Shown here one piece after another: positions 12,464-25,900 of a DNA stretch of 64,000 bases. The DNA lies in assembly GCA_035079385.1 (NCBI GenBank), contig JAVHKY010000083.1, forward strand, positions 434,001 to 498,000. Direction: 5' to 3'. Both the position numbers and the translations under genes were made by a program. Source of the stretch: Aspidiotus rigidus (Eukaryota > Arthropoda > Insecta > Hemiptera > Diaspididae). A model generated the notes under the pieces. It was not told where the DNA came from. It ran no database searches and saw nothing but the letters and a program-made list of their open reading frames with translations. The first letter of the stretch is position 1. Each line of letters begins with the position of its first letter.

Positions 12464-13454
12464 TTTAAGTTTGAGCAAAGAGAAACTTCATCTTAGATTC
12501 AAGTTTTAAACTTTTACTATAAAGTCAAATCGTTCGCCACCCTTGATTTTTCAATGACGGATTAGGGTACTGAAAATTAGTTCGATTGGTTTTCTTAAAA
12601 TTACACTCGCTCGATAGAAGCTTTCATCTAGAATAAAATTCGGTCTGCCCTTGTTTTTATGTTCTAAAATATTGTAAACGAAATAAGAGGAACGCGTTTT
12701 TTCAACCAAACTCATATACAATGGCCAATCGTTGAGATATATAAAAAAAAAACAAACGCGTAATTCTATTAGAACTCGAAATTTATTTTGATTTGAATCA
12801 AAGAATATATGTTCTGTAATAGTATTAATACCTATTAAGATTAACACGTTTCAATAAAAGACTCATAATTCGAATTACCGTATATAAAACACAAAACAAA
12901 ATTATACGAGAGAATGATTGTTGAGTCGAAAACGTTTATATACTTGTGAATTTTGTGAATTATAATTGTGACTTCTTGGATAAATTTTTGTTTTGTGTTT
13001 TATGTAATTTTTGACGTAGTAGCTTGAATTTTTTGAGGTCTGATAAAGAGAAATAAAAACATGCACTCGGCAAAATTTTTACATATCCAAGAGATTTTCC
13101 TTTATTGAATAGATACATATTTTAGAAGTGTTTTTAGTCCTTATATACTCTCATCGATATCCTAAACTATGATCTAATTAAAAAGTTGCTTTTAACTCAG
13201 TTATCATTTGTGAGGTGATTACTGATTAGTCCAAATAATTTGGACGTATATTTATGAAGTTTTTCGAAAAACGAACTTACCTAAAACTGACTTGAGCTTT
13301 ATCAAATTATCCGTTGAAAATACTTCTCAGAACTTCCATATCTACTTTATATTTACTATCATAATATTAAGAATTTTTCGAGGAAATTAGATCGTAAGTA
13401 CTTTTATCGTGATCCTTGATTCTGTAGATATGTAAATTCCACTTTGTATGGCAT
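12464..13454. other. No gene or repeat recognised
   Basis: AT-rich non-coding sequence. The open frame at 12551-12847 (minus) resembles no known family. Confidence 0.35.
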
Positions 13455-13655
13455 AGAAGTTCTTCACCTCTGCCATAGTACGTTCCAAATAAAAGTGTAG
13501 GTACACTTCGATAACAGGGTAAGTTGGTGTAGGAGTGAAGAGGGACCCGATTCAGGGGCTGGAAGGGTCCTCTCATTACTGCTTTGCCAACAATGCTGTT
13601 ACCAAAACTGCACTGTACACTTTTATATTTGGAACCTACTACAGAACATTTGCAG
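13455..13655. mobile_element. Small inverted-repeat MITE-like element
   Basis: GTTCCAAATAAAAGTGTA on the left (about 13473-13490) is mirrored by TACACTTTTATATTTGGAAC on the right (about 13616-13635). Flanking GTA/CTA bases extend the symmetry. The interior between the arms is about 130 bp without coding capacity. The superfamily is unclear. Confidence 0.55.
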
Positions 13656-16400
13656 GCACTGATAAGACAGACTTTCAGATTATTAAGAGATTGCAATTAT
13701 TGTGATGAAAATAACAAAGACCGAAAATCCAAGGAAAAAATTGGTACGAAAAATCAGAAGTTCGGCGGTCAAATGTTGTTTTTATCTTTTATTTAGAAAT
13801 TCAAACCCTCCGTCAAAATCCTCCCCTGGATTCACCCCCGTTCAATGTATCGGGAGCGTACTATAAGAACATAAGCACATTTTCAGGACCAGAATTGGAA
13901 TGGCGTTGAGTTTTCGGTTTTCTTGAGCAGTCACAGGAGAAAAAAAAAACAGGTTGGACAGAAAAAAAAAAATAACGGTAAAATGAGGCAGAAGCTCAAA
14001 TGACCCATTTTTGCACCGAAAATCCCAAAACGAGTTCACTGGAGACTGAAGTTCTGGCATAAGCTTGAAAAAAATATCGCATTATTCTGCGATGTGTACG
14101 TAGGTACAAGAGAGAAAATCAAAAGAAAAATTCACGATTTCCTGCTCCTGACGATTGTATTTTGTGCCAAAAATTCGAGATAAGCAGCTCTCGGATCGAA
14201 AATGGGTCCATCAAATGTAGCGAGATTTTTTTCATTTCCCATAATCTACTCTTTTTGATTTTAAAATGTTTGACAAAAAAAGGGAATTCTTTGCAGCTTA
14301 ATTTAGCCAACCCCACTCATGAGAACTTACAATCATCAGCTGTCTACATTCATAATCTTCGAGTAAAGGAGGACTGCTGTAGGCCTACAACTATAATTTT
14401 TGTGCCTAATTAACCTGGTTTGATAGCATAGACCAATGATGAAAAAACCAGTGCCCGTGGACCAAGAGCACCCCTCTAGAGGTGGCTAAATCCGTCCTGC
14501 GACATGGTCTTGAAATACATAGTCGTGTTGTTTCAAGTAGCCTCAAATTTAAAAGTTTAATTTGAAAACTCGGATGTAAAATTTTATAATCTATCTCGAT
14601 GGATTGTTTTTCTTCTGCATATTTTTTGTCTTTCCATACCTTTTTTCGAAAATTTGGAAAATTGTTGACCACTTGGCTACCGATATATTGGTATCGGTGG
14701 CAGGGATGGCATACAGGAGGTGAAAGTTTCAGACTATTTCATCTCTCTCCCTCCATTTTCAACATAGGTAGTCGACAATACATTATTATTCTTCTTTTGT
14801 AAATCCGCTTCAACATCATGATATAATAGTGGTGAGTCATTTATTTGGTCCTCTTATTTGTCGAATTGTACCTAATTTTTGTAGATTACTTGGTGACTTT
14901 ATGACTTAAACTTGAAGCTTTAACTTGAATAAAAATATTTTTTTTTTATCTGAGCTTTGAAGCTTTAAAACCTGGAATACAATTTTTTTTTGCTTAAACT
15001 TCAAGCCTGAAGTGCTTAAAACTCAGGTGTGGCTTAAAAAACCAAAAATTCTATCTTCTAAAAGATTTTTATCTGGATAACCCAACACATCTTTTTACCT
15101 AATCAGAACCCATAGCGTAAGCTAGAAAAGCCTCAACAAAAAATAAAACGATTCAAAAATCGTTTTGCTTGTCAAGTTATTTGGTTAAGTGAATGAAAAA
15201 TCGTTCCGCTTAAGTTTATTTATACGGCTTAAGGCTTGAGTAAAACTTCTGCTTGACACCCTTAGTCATCTGCAAATTTTTCTTCTCTGCGAACACCTTC
15301 CCAATTAAAAAAGAAAAAAAAGGCTTGCGCCGTTGTTGATCGATGGAGATAATAATGATCAAATTGACTTTATGAGATGAGTAAAAATTTTATTTATTTG
15401 CGGTTTGTCGATGATAAGCCTCGGTGTTCGGCGTTCACCTTAATCCTTTATTCATTCTTTATCGGTAATCATTCTGTGATTTAGAATTCTAGAAATACTT
15501 TTGTATGAGGTATTATTAATTCAAAAATCAATTTTCATCATATTCATTTTACGTTATTTTTGTCTCTTCTCGAACAAAAACTAAAAGAGTAATTTAAACT
15601 CGATATTCTAATGGTCATGAGAAGGGATTATGATAAAAAATATTATATTTTTTTTGCATACAGTGGATCCCTGCCGTAGAGTAAGACGTATATCACTGAA
15701 CACAATTCGCAGAAATAGGCGTTTTGTTCATATACGAAAGATATCTTTCTCTATAATTGCGACTCGTCATTCAACGTCATCATTTTTTGTACGGCAAAAA
15801 AATGGTCTCAGAAATCGAGCTCTAAAAATTACTGTTCTGTTCTTCGGCCAATGACGTGTTGCTAGTGGTCAGAAATTTGGAGGGTAAAGAGATCATTCAT
15901 TCATTTTCATTCGATTTGAGTGTTGTGCCCTCCTCATCAGAGTAGGTACGTCGAAAAAGTCGATTACACTATCAATAAATACATATAATCACCCGTGAAA
16001 AAAGTATGAAAATCCTACCAGATGAAATACATCTGGAATTGCCTTGTGAAATCTTGCAAAAAATTCAGTTTTAGTAATAACGCAGCTAGTTCACTATCAA
16101 CTAGGTGCGAAGTTGTAGACCAATCATAGTATTTAAATTTTGTATAGGCCTGGGTTTTGGATTATCTGTACGTTCTCTTCGAAATTACTCGGAATTCTAT
16201 TTTATAAATGTGAAAATTAAATCAATACCCTAGCATTCAAATGTGGCATTCTTCTCGATAATTCCCAATAGTTCTATAGAAAAAGTAAGTTTTCGTTGTG
16301 TATGCTATCAGTTAAACTCGTACAACAAATATTAACATACTGTCGCTTGAGAATCTATGAGTATTCACGTCATCGTATTCGTGATCGTGTACTTCTGAAT
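13656..16400. other. No recognised gene; Vps35 upstream region
   Basis: AT-rich, with A and T runs and a stretch at about 14.9-15.3 kb of recurring AAGCTTTAA/CTTGAAGC words that looks like a decayed simple repeat. Short open frames (13842-14060, 14162-14413, 15630-15854) show no domain. The last few hundred bases should hold the Vps35 promoter and 5'UTR. Confidence 0.35.
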
Positions 16401-16420
16401 CATTATTCAGATAATTTTCT

Positions 16421-19400
16421 ATGTCAATAAGTAAACCTACGATGATTTATAGATCTACCGTCACAATGACTGGCCAGTTCGAAGAACAGGAAAGATTACT
16501 GGAAGAGGCAAAGAGCGTTGTGCAGGTTCAAGCTCTGCATATGAAACGATGTCTAGATAAGAATAAATTAATGGAGGCGCTGAAACACGCGTCAAATATG
16601 TTGAATGAACTAAGAACATCATTACTATCGCCGAAAAATTACTACGAGCTATGTATCCTTTGATAGGTATCATATTTTGTTTATTCCCGTAACATCATTC
16701 CCATTTCCTTAATATTGAAATAGATATATCGATTACGGATGAGCTGCGTCATCTAGAGCTTTACCTGCTCGATGAGTTTCAAAAGGGAAGACCTGTCAAT
16801 GATCTTTACGAACTTGTTCAATACGCCGGAAATGTTGTTCCTCGTCTGTAAGAATCTTTTACAGTTTTATAATTGGCTTGTTATAACTTATCAATTTGAA
16901 ATTGCAACATGAAAGTCTTATTCTTCTAGATATCTGCTCATAATTGTTGGCTTAGTTTATATTCAATCGAATCCTATTCTGAAACGAGATCTTATGAAAG
17001 ACCTAGTCGAAATGTGCCGCGGTGTTCAACATCCGTTGAGAGGTCTATTTTTACGGAATTATTTACTACAGTGTACCCGAAATGTACTGCCAGATACACC
17101 AGAGGAAGAGGGAGATAATCCAGAAGGAAGTGTAAGAAAAAACAATCATATTTCAAGATTTATTCGTAACAATAAGAATTAGGAGTTGATAACTTCGATA
17201 ATAACCGACGAAGTAATCAAGTTCATTAATCGATTCATCGATATCGCTCGTATTTTGCCCACTCACTTTCACCGAATTTCGATGACTAGTCAGTACGTTA
17301 CATAGTATCATACTGTTCGCAGGTTCGGGATTCGATTGATTTTGTATTGATGAATTTTGCTGAAATGAATAAATTGTGGGTACGTATGCAGCATCAGGGA
17401 CACTCCCGGGATAAAGAGCGACGCGAGAAAGAACGAGAAGAGTTACGAATTCTTGTTGGTACCAATCTGGTTCGACTATCACAACTTGAGAGCATAACTT
17501 TGGAGAAATATCGTAAGGTAATTTTCTGATTTGAAAATGTACACGAATACCAATATCTTATTGCTTTACGTGTTTAATATTATTTTTATCATCGAAAAAG
17601 ATTGTATTGCCTGGTATCCTGGAGCAAGTCGTTAGCTGCCGAGACCCGATTGCTCAAGAATATTTAATGGAGTGTATTATTCAAGTAAGCGATTAAATTT
17701 TATTTTATGCGTATAATTTTGTTTTATTTCACTCATTCTATTTGATTTCATCATAATAGGTATTCCCCGATGAATTCCACCTAGCTACATTGAGTATGTT
17801 TTTGAAATCGTGCGAGGAACTACATCCCGGTGTAAATGTGAAGAATATTATCATATTGATGATCGATCGACTGGCAAATTACACGCAGAACAATCAAGAT
17901 TCGGAAAGATTACAATTATTTGATATTTTTTCTGATCAAGTCGCTTCGATCTTGCAGGTAGGATAGCTTATTATCATTTTCTTTGAAAACTTCCCTGATT
18001 GTATCGCAAAATCCTTATACGTTTTTATGCACTTATCCTGTTAGTGTCGAGTCGATATGCCTCCCGAAGATAAAGTTTCATTACAAGTGGCTCTCATGAA
18101 TCTTGCTCTCAAATGTTATTCGGATCGTATTGATTTTGTCGATAAAGTGCTTCTCACCACCATAGATATTTTCGCCAAGTTGAAAATCGAAAAGTACGTT
18201 GATGCTCGTCAATTGGGTCTCGTGATAGAAGAAAAAATGGTTTCAACTTTATTACATTTTTTACAGAGTTGGTTACAAAAGTGCCGTATCTAGAGAGTTA
18301 TGTCGTCTAATGAAACTACCGGTTGATTATTTCAATAATATTTTGACTATACTGGAACTAAAACACTACGGCGAGTTGATGAAGTGCTTTGACTATACTG
18401 GAAGAAAAACCCTGTCCTTGTATCTCGTGAATAATGTGTTGAACACGCGCACTTTTATACCGACACAAGAATTGGTTCGTTTTTATGATAGATTGACACG
18501 TCTTTTATTAATGGGCTTAGACTGACTGTGTACTCTGGAATATTCAGGTTGAACAAGTATTGATCATGATTTCTTCATTGATTGAGGATCAGTCGGATCA
18601 ACCTTCTATCGAAGATGATCCCGAAGATTTTGCTGAAGAACAAGCTCTTGTTGCCAGGTAAGTTTACGTCTTGATACGAATGTAGTTGAAATGAAGTACA
18701 TTATTTCCAATCATGTTATTTTTTTTATTCGTGTTCCAGATTTATCCATTTACTAAGATCTGAAGTTGCCGATCAACAATACTTGATCTTGAGCACATCC
18801 AGAAAACATCTTGCTGTCGGAGGAAATAAGAGAATTTGTTACACGTTACCACCGCTCGTATTTCAAGCGTATCAACTCGCCTTAAAATATAGCAACTCCG
18901 CTGAAGATGTTAGACTTTTCTTCGACTTTAACTTATGTGTGGTGTTCCATTCAAATTTTATAACCAGCTTTTGATTTGTAGGATGAATTGTGGGAAAAGA
19001 AATGTCAGAAGATATTCCAATTCAGTCATCAGACGATAATGACTTTAGTGAAAGCCGAATTAGCCGAATTGTCGCTACGTTTATTTTTGCAAGGCGTGTT
19101 AACCATAGGTCAAACGAATATCGAGAATCACGAGAGTGTCGCTTATGAGTTCATTACACAGGTCGGTAGAAGTTCTTCATCTGCACGATGAATGTTTTAG
19201 AAAAATAGTTTTATCTAAAGAGTGCGACCGAAATATTGTGGATTTGAGTGAGAATTTGACTGTAAGATGGTAAAGTGTACTTTACAGCTTTGTGTATTAC
19301 ATCGCTTGAACTCAAACTAAGAGGGATTATTGATTTATGCTTTCTTTGGTGTCAAACGGTTCCTCGGTGGCCTTAAGATCTAATTTTTCCATGTGTCTTA

Positions 19401-21269
19401 GTCATGCAACTATGAAGAAAAAAGATTTCGAAAATTTAAGATATCAAGATTGCAATTCCATGAGTAACAACTTTCTTTGAGAGTCCCGTATTCAAATTTT
19501 TCTATTTTTTAAATTAAGGAATCTCAAGTTTTTGTGAAATACTGTTAATTAAGTTCCTGTTCAGAACTTTATTATTTCCTATTAAGGTGAAAATGTGATG
19601 GTAATTGTTCGTTGGCATAATTTTTATTCAGCGTTTTATTCGATCGATTTTTTGTTAATTTTAGTAGAAAAAAAGAATGAAAGATGAATGTTTTTGAAAT
19701 AGACTTTCGTTTCAAGTCTGCAGAAAGAGTAAATTATAAAAAATTTAAATTAAATAACTATTTTTCTCATTTATCTTGAATTTGGTTTTGAAAGGTTGAC
19801 TATTACATTCATTTTAAAATTAGAATTTAAATTTGATTGAGAAAAATCATTGTCAAACTTGTGAACTGAACCTCTTCATTCATACGATGACATAAAATTG
19901 TATTTGACAGAGCTCTCATCTGTTGTTCGCATTTTTTTCAATTTGATGAGTAGGCAATATATTTTCTACCAGAGACGATCCCACAGGTGGACTATCGGTT
20001 CAGCTCACGAGGTTCCTAATCTTGAACATTAATTTGATATCATAGCGCTATAGAGATATGAGTGGTTTTCTTCATCTCTGGTGACAAACCATCCTATATT
20101 TTAAACGACCTGTTTAACCTTACCGCATGTTGTATTTTCAGGCTTTTTCTCTGTATGAAGAAGAAATAGCTGAGAGCAAATGTCAGTTAGCCGCAATTAC
20201 TTTGATAATGGGCGTGATCGAGAAGCTCAGTTGTCTGGGAGAAGAAGATGCAGAAACACTTCGTACAAAATGCGCGCAGGCTGCATCTAAACTGTTGAAA
20301 AAACCCGATCAATGCAGAGCTGTAGCAGCTTGCTCTCACTTATTTTGGTCCGGCAAAACCCACGCTGGGGAACAGGTAAATAGTTTGTTCTCCCGCTTAA
20401 TTAAGAATATTGTCAAGTGTTTTACTGTCACTCGACTTGTTTGTACCGTTGAAAATGACCAAAGGGAAAATTGTTTACTTGTAAAAGTTGAATCGCACGT
20501 ACCTAAAATTGAGGAGAGTCGATGTTGATAGTTTGGGGAGAAAGTGGAGAGCACCTGTAGCGAATTCTCAGCAGCACGATAGGAAAAATTGTTCGAGAAA
20601 TCGATGATCTATTTTATTGAATTTTTGGGGTGGCGAAATTTTCTTCTTTTTCGATTCATCGTTTCTTCAACTTCAAACTTGATTTCATAGCCGTAAGTAA
20701 ATCAGGGATGGAAATTTGAGTGACACTAATGTCTAAAATGTGTTGTTGAATAGGTTTCAAATTAATTATCGTGAATATGTGATTGTAATGTGAATTGAAC
20801 TTCGTAGATCATCATTTTAAATTTGTTTTTATCGTTTGTTGCTTAGTTAAGAGATGGCAAGCGTGTTCTGGACTGTCTGAAGAAAGGAGTTCGTATTGCC
20901 AACCAGTGTATGGATACTACCGTTCAAGTGCAATTATTTATCGAATTATTGAATCATTATGTATTCTTCTTTGAAAGAGGAAATGAATTTGTAAGTATTA
21001 TCTTCGTTATAGGTGACCGTGAGATCAGGAATTTTATCTTAATCCGAAATTGGGGTATTGATTGATGGTTATATCATTATTTTCGGTCTTAGGTAACCGT
21101 TGAAATGTTGAACCAGCTTATCGTGAAAATTCGCAACGAGCTTACCAATCTGGAGAGCAATGACGAAACCCAACAAATCAGTAAGCATTTTAGTAACACC
21201 GTAATTCATCTACGTAACCGTATGGAAGCTACCGAAGAAGCAATCAATTACGAAGGAATAGTTTTATGA
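16421..21269 (+). CDS. Vps35: Vps35, retromer core subunit (complete, 14 coding exons)
   Basis: Vps35 is the alpha-solenoid scaffold of retromer, which binds Vps26 and Vps29 on endosomes and sorts cargo to the Golgi or plasma membrane. Coding exons: 16421-16652, 16724-16847, 16930-17131, 17323-17517, 17601-17684, 17760-17957, 18045-18193, 18267-18474, 18548-18657, 18740-18908, 18982-19161, 20142-20375, 20847-20990, 21093-21269. All introns are GT-AG and phases agree, giving 801 residues (human about 796). Landmarks: [20 protein letters not shown] near the N-terminus, the PRLYL motif (residues 117-121) known to contact Vps26, [20 protein letters not shown], and a C-terminus ending in YEGIVL. 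The in-frame ATG at 16466 (CACAATG context) is an alternative start giving 786 residues and may be the true one. Most introns are 60-150 bp; intron 11 is 980 bp. It converges with the STAR/KH gene. Confidence 0.97.
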
Positions 21270-21715
21270 GACTGAATAATAGCGGAGCGCTTGGCTACAA
21301 CAAAATATTTTTTATCGCCTTTTTAATATTTTACCTGTTTATTCTTTTTTAAATTTATTCATTATTCGTATTGATATTATTGGATTTTATCTGTGCTGTT
21401 TTCTCTCATTTGTATGAGTCGCGATTACACTATCAATTAGTTTAAAGAAAACAGACGAATCGCGCGCACACGACTTCATTATTCCTAATTTTCCCTCAAA
21501 CTGTCTTTGATAACTGTCCTATTTTACTTTCCCGTTTCATCAATTTCAGGGCCTTTATACTTTTGTGTACAATGCAACATTTTGTACATACTGTAACGGA
21601 TAAGAAATAAGATTCTACGTGTTTGATTCTTTCCTTTTTTCGTATCGTATTAACCATACTATAATTACTGTACGTGAGGATATTTTTATTCTGTTGTCTC
21701 TATTTATTAACGAAT

Positions 21716-21721
21716 AATAAA
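21716..21721 (+). terminator. Probable Vps35 polyadenylation signal
   Basis: An AATAAA hexamer lies about 450 bp after the Vps35 stop codon and is followed 15-20 bp later by a long T-rich run, the usual arrangement for cleavage and polyadenylation. Confidence 0.6.
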
Positions 21722-21759
21722 TCATTTGAATCGTTCGTTTTTTTTTTTTTTTTTCACTG

Positions 21760-22905
21760 CCATCAGTCTCGGAAACAGCATCGAAAATAGAGGAAAAAAT
21801 AAAGATGTTATTCAGTTATTATTCCAATAGGTATTCGGAGATTATACAGGAAAATAAAAAGAAAAAAGCAGAACAAAAGAGAAACAAAAATAAAAGAAAT
21901 CAACAAAAAATAATTTTCAGGGCCCGAATGGAAGCGCAATTAATAAAATAAAAAATTACATAGGCCACTTAGACAATAAATATACGAATTATAATAAAAT
22001 TTTGTAGTATAATCCACATCATTTTTAGCTACTCATATATGAAATATCATTCGAGTTACAATACATCTTCCAAAATTAAAATATAAAGGGAAAAAAGGTT
22101 ATTTGACGTTATTTTTACACGATTATAACATTTATAAGAAAATTAAATACTTGAATAATAATAGTTATAAATTTGTACATTTTTCACCGAACAAGACCAG
22201 TTTCTTACTTATTTAGATAATTCGAGTGTGTTTAAGGCGCTTAATTTGGAAACGGTGCAAATACTTTTAGAATTACATTATTATTATAATAATTATTTTA
22301 CAAAAATAATTTTAATTAAACGGAAAGGCGTATTTGCAGACGTTTCTTTAGTATTAATTATTCATAACTATTTGTAGGTCAATTTTAGATGAAATATGAA
22401 TTTGGTTTATATTAAACTTGAAAATTTTGGAAAAAAAAATGAAGATTCACGAAAAGAAAAAGGAAGAAAATAAATGAAAAAAATTGACCGAAAAAAAAAT
22501 TGATTTTTCTGAATCGAATATCGAAAAACACGTTCAACAATCCTATTATTACGACGAACGATAATTCCTCCATACGGGAAACTCCATTCGAAACGATAAA
22601 ATACAACTTAAGAAGAAGAAAATAAGTTCGTTAAAATAACATTGCTAGCAGTTGTCCACTCAATACGACGAGCAAAATGTCGAGTCATTCTGATGCTTCT
22701 AGCTATCACGGCTATGTTGGGACCACCCTAATTGGTTGAAAGTTTTCCAATAGAATCCGAATACTTGTTTGGATAACTTATACAAAGATAGAACAAACAA
22801 AAAATTAAAATAAAAAAAAAAGAGACCCTTTGATGATGGAAATAACAGTACGATGACTGCCACAAATTAGTGTTGACATGTTCGGTTAGTCAGAATGATT
22901 GTACT
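21760..22905 (-). other. Probable 3'UTR of the STAR/KH gene
   Basis: AT-rich non-coding sequence immediately 3' of the minus-strand KH gene stop. I cannot place its polyadenylation signal. A minus-strand AATAAA at 21703-21708 would make the two convergent 3'UTRs overlap. No independent gene is seen. Confidence 0.4.
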
Positions 22906-25900
22906 TCAATACTGTGGCTTCAGCGGGCGCGAATACGGCCGTTGCTGACTTCCAAATCCTCCACGTACACCTCGTGAACCTCTAGCACCTCGAGAGCTCG
23001 GCATTTTTCCGCCTCCTGAATTTTCAATTTTAAGCGTCGAGGAGTAATTCTTCCAACCGGCGATTCCACCGCTCTCACTTTCGCCAATACCGCTGCCACC
23101 TTTTCCGGAATTATCACCGTAACTATCGCCGTAATTATCTCCGTAGCTATCTTCATAATTACTGCCCTCTGTAGAAAACAAAACAGAATATCCTACGTTA
23201 ACATAGAAATAAAACTGCGAAAGTGTTAATGGAAACTCAAATCATAGCGTCAAGCGAGAAAATTCTCTTTTCGAAGGACGCCAGAGACGATAATTCATAT
23301 CTAGAAACCAGAAAGTGGATCCTTTTAAAGGTGTCTATAGGATTTAATCTGGCAAAATATTGATAATCATACTCTTGTAGGTAACAGATACTTATATGAA
23401 GATTAACGAATAAAAAATTAAAAATTTTCTTGAGGAAGGTTACACCTAATTTACTTGACTTAGTAGCAACTATTCGAAAAATTACGCGATATATTCGTCC
23501 TGTGAATATCTTGTTTTCCTTATCACAATATGTATCATGGCATATTTCGAATACAAACAATAAAACGGGAGTAGGATTATTCAGAAAATACTCAACGTAT
23601 TAGGAAAACAATTAATCAAATTCTACACTAATATACTCTACAAAATTTTTGGAAGAAATGCTTTTAACTCGCTTACACCCACCAAAGAAAAAGAACATAA
23701 TTTCCGTATTTTGAACGAATTCCAGATACCTTTCTCGTGGCGCCCTTCTCGCATACACAACATGGTTAAAGAACGAATTTGATATTTTCCGAGATTTCCA
23801 GCGTCAAGTCGAATCAAGAAGTAGTATTTGATTATTAGAAGGAAAATGTAGGGCATAAAAACAGGTAAGTTCGAATACAAAAACATTACAATCATACGAT
23901 CCGATACAAAATAGGTAGTAAAATTACGAGCTAAATATTCTTTAATTCTTCGATACTTCGGTTCCTTAACCGAACTTGAAGAATAACATAACATGTTCGA
24001 AATAAAGATGAGAAAAATATACATACATAAATGAATCTAGAAAAAAAAAAAAAAAAAAAAAAATACTATATTAAGTTAGCTCACCAAAGTTGGCGAATCA
24101 ACTGAGTCCTGTTGGGTGAAGGAGATAATGTGAACTGATCACCAAGGTCGTCCTGTAAGAGGTAACAATAGGATATACTTTTAAGGAACATTCTTTAATT
24201 GAATTGAACGCAGCAAAAATTGAACACAAGTAGTACGTTTGATCAAGTTGAACAGGAAATGGCAACATCGTACCGAAGGATAGGGTGACGAAATGGAAGG
24301 ATAGATGAAATATTCCCCAACAAGGTACATCCTGCTGATTTGAGCATTAGGTTTTTCTGTGATTCATGTTACATATTTCAAAATTGAGAACATACAACGT
24401 TCTATTTTGTAAGTACTTTTCTCACGAACTTTCTTCGTTTTTTTATTGTGAGATAATTTTTGAAGTCCAAGATCACTTCGATTTTCAGCTGTATTCATGC
24501 TTTTTACAGCCTGTTATCATTCATTATTAACAAATATCACCTCTTAGTTTCACGATATTTCGAGTACTTCTCAAGAATATTTTGAAAATATGGATAATAG
24601 ATACACGTAAGAAGACCGACTACTCCTTTCCAGGAGATAATTTAAAGACGGAATTTGATGATTTTCAGAGTCTCCGGGTTGCAACAATAATTAAATTTAA
24701 TAATGTTGCATCATGCGCCACAGTTTCGATGGATACAATTCAGCTGTACTTGTCATTTTTGAGACGAAGTTTCTAAAACGAGTTACAATATTTTATGGTT
24801 TAAATCCTAAAATATTTCGATATAGTAATTTTAGATAAGTTTCATTTAGTTCACAAAAAGTTGTCGACCATACATCTATCTGTACTGTATATAAACTTAA
24901 TACTTTTGTACATAGGCATTCGGTTTCAAAAAATTATACCGAAGAACTACATTTATGGTCTGTACACAATTTATAATATGATTATGATCTTTTATGATTT
25001 CGATTTCGTTTTATCGCAATTTAAGTATTTTATACACGGTCAACTAATTTACGATAGCCAGTTTATTCGTCAGCGGCGACAAATATTTGTTTTTCAAGAT
25101 TTCGATACGATGAAAGAAAAGTAACGATTATTTGACAGAATTTTCACTGCGACTTTTCGTGGCATCTAAAATAAATTCATCTATCTAAAATTAAATTTTA
25201 ATCATATTCCTTATGATTGGAAAATTTAAAGAGATGAAGTTCTCAGATGTATCATCGTATTATTCAAGTTTAGTTAATTCTCATTTCCGATAAGTATTAA
25301 CATCGAGAGTTATTCTTCATCTCCATTTAATACAAAAGAAAACTTCGAAAGAAAAATTATTCGTTCCCCAAAAATCATATTTAGTTATCAGTTATTAAAA
25401 AAACAACTAGTAGCAATTGATTATGATTAATATTATTATTATTCGTCAGAAAATATAATTTAATTTGATGAAGAGCAAATTTAGGAAGTGAAAACTTTTC
25501 AGAAGTGGTAGGTGTACACTTCGAAATATCATTTTCAACAAGCTGAATGAAAACATAGTTATTGTTGACCTTAATTATTTTTTCTTCTGCCACAAAGAAA
25601 GAATGTTTACAAGGAATTCACAAAAAAATTCCACACATTAGATGTGTCTCGTGAAAGTTATCCACGTGTGGAAAAGTTATAATTTTAAAAGATTAAGTAG
25701 TAAAGAGGATGTTTCGTAAGGAAGGTTAACTTTTCAATAAAAGAAGAACAAGTCAAATATACATACCATATCCGCTTTCGTAATATCCTGATCCATTATA
25801 CCCTGATCCATAACTGAATGAAAAATGATACATAATGTGAGACAAAAAAAAAAACAGATCTTTGAGCTGTAACGATAATATTGAACAATTTTCAATTACC

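Noticed and set aside
18057..18293. Vps35 exon 7 running on through 18293
   Set aside because: Family alignment and phase require splicing at 18193 to 18267; the extra codons are intron.
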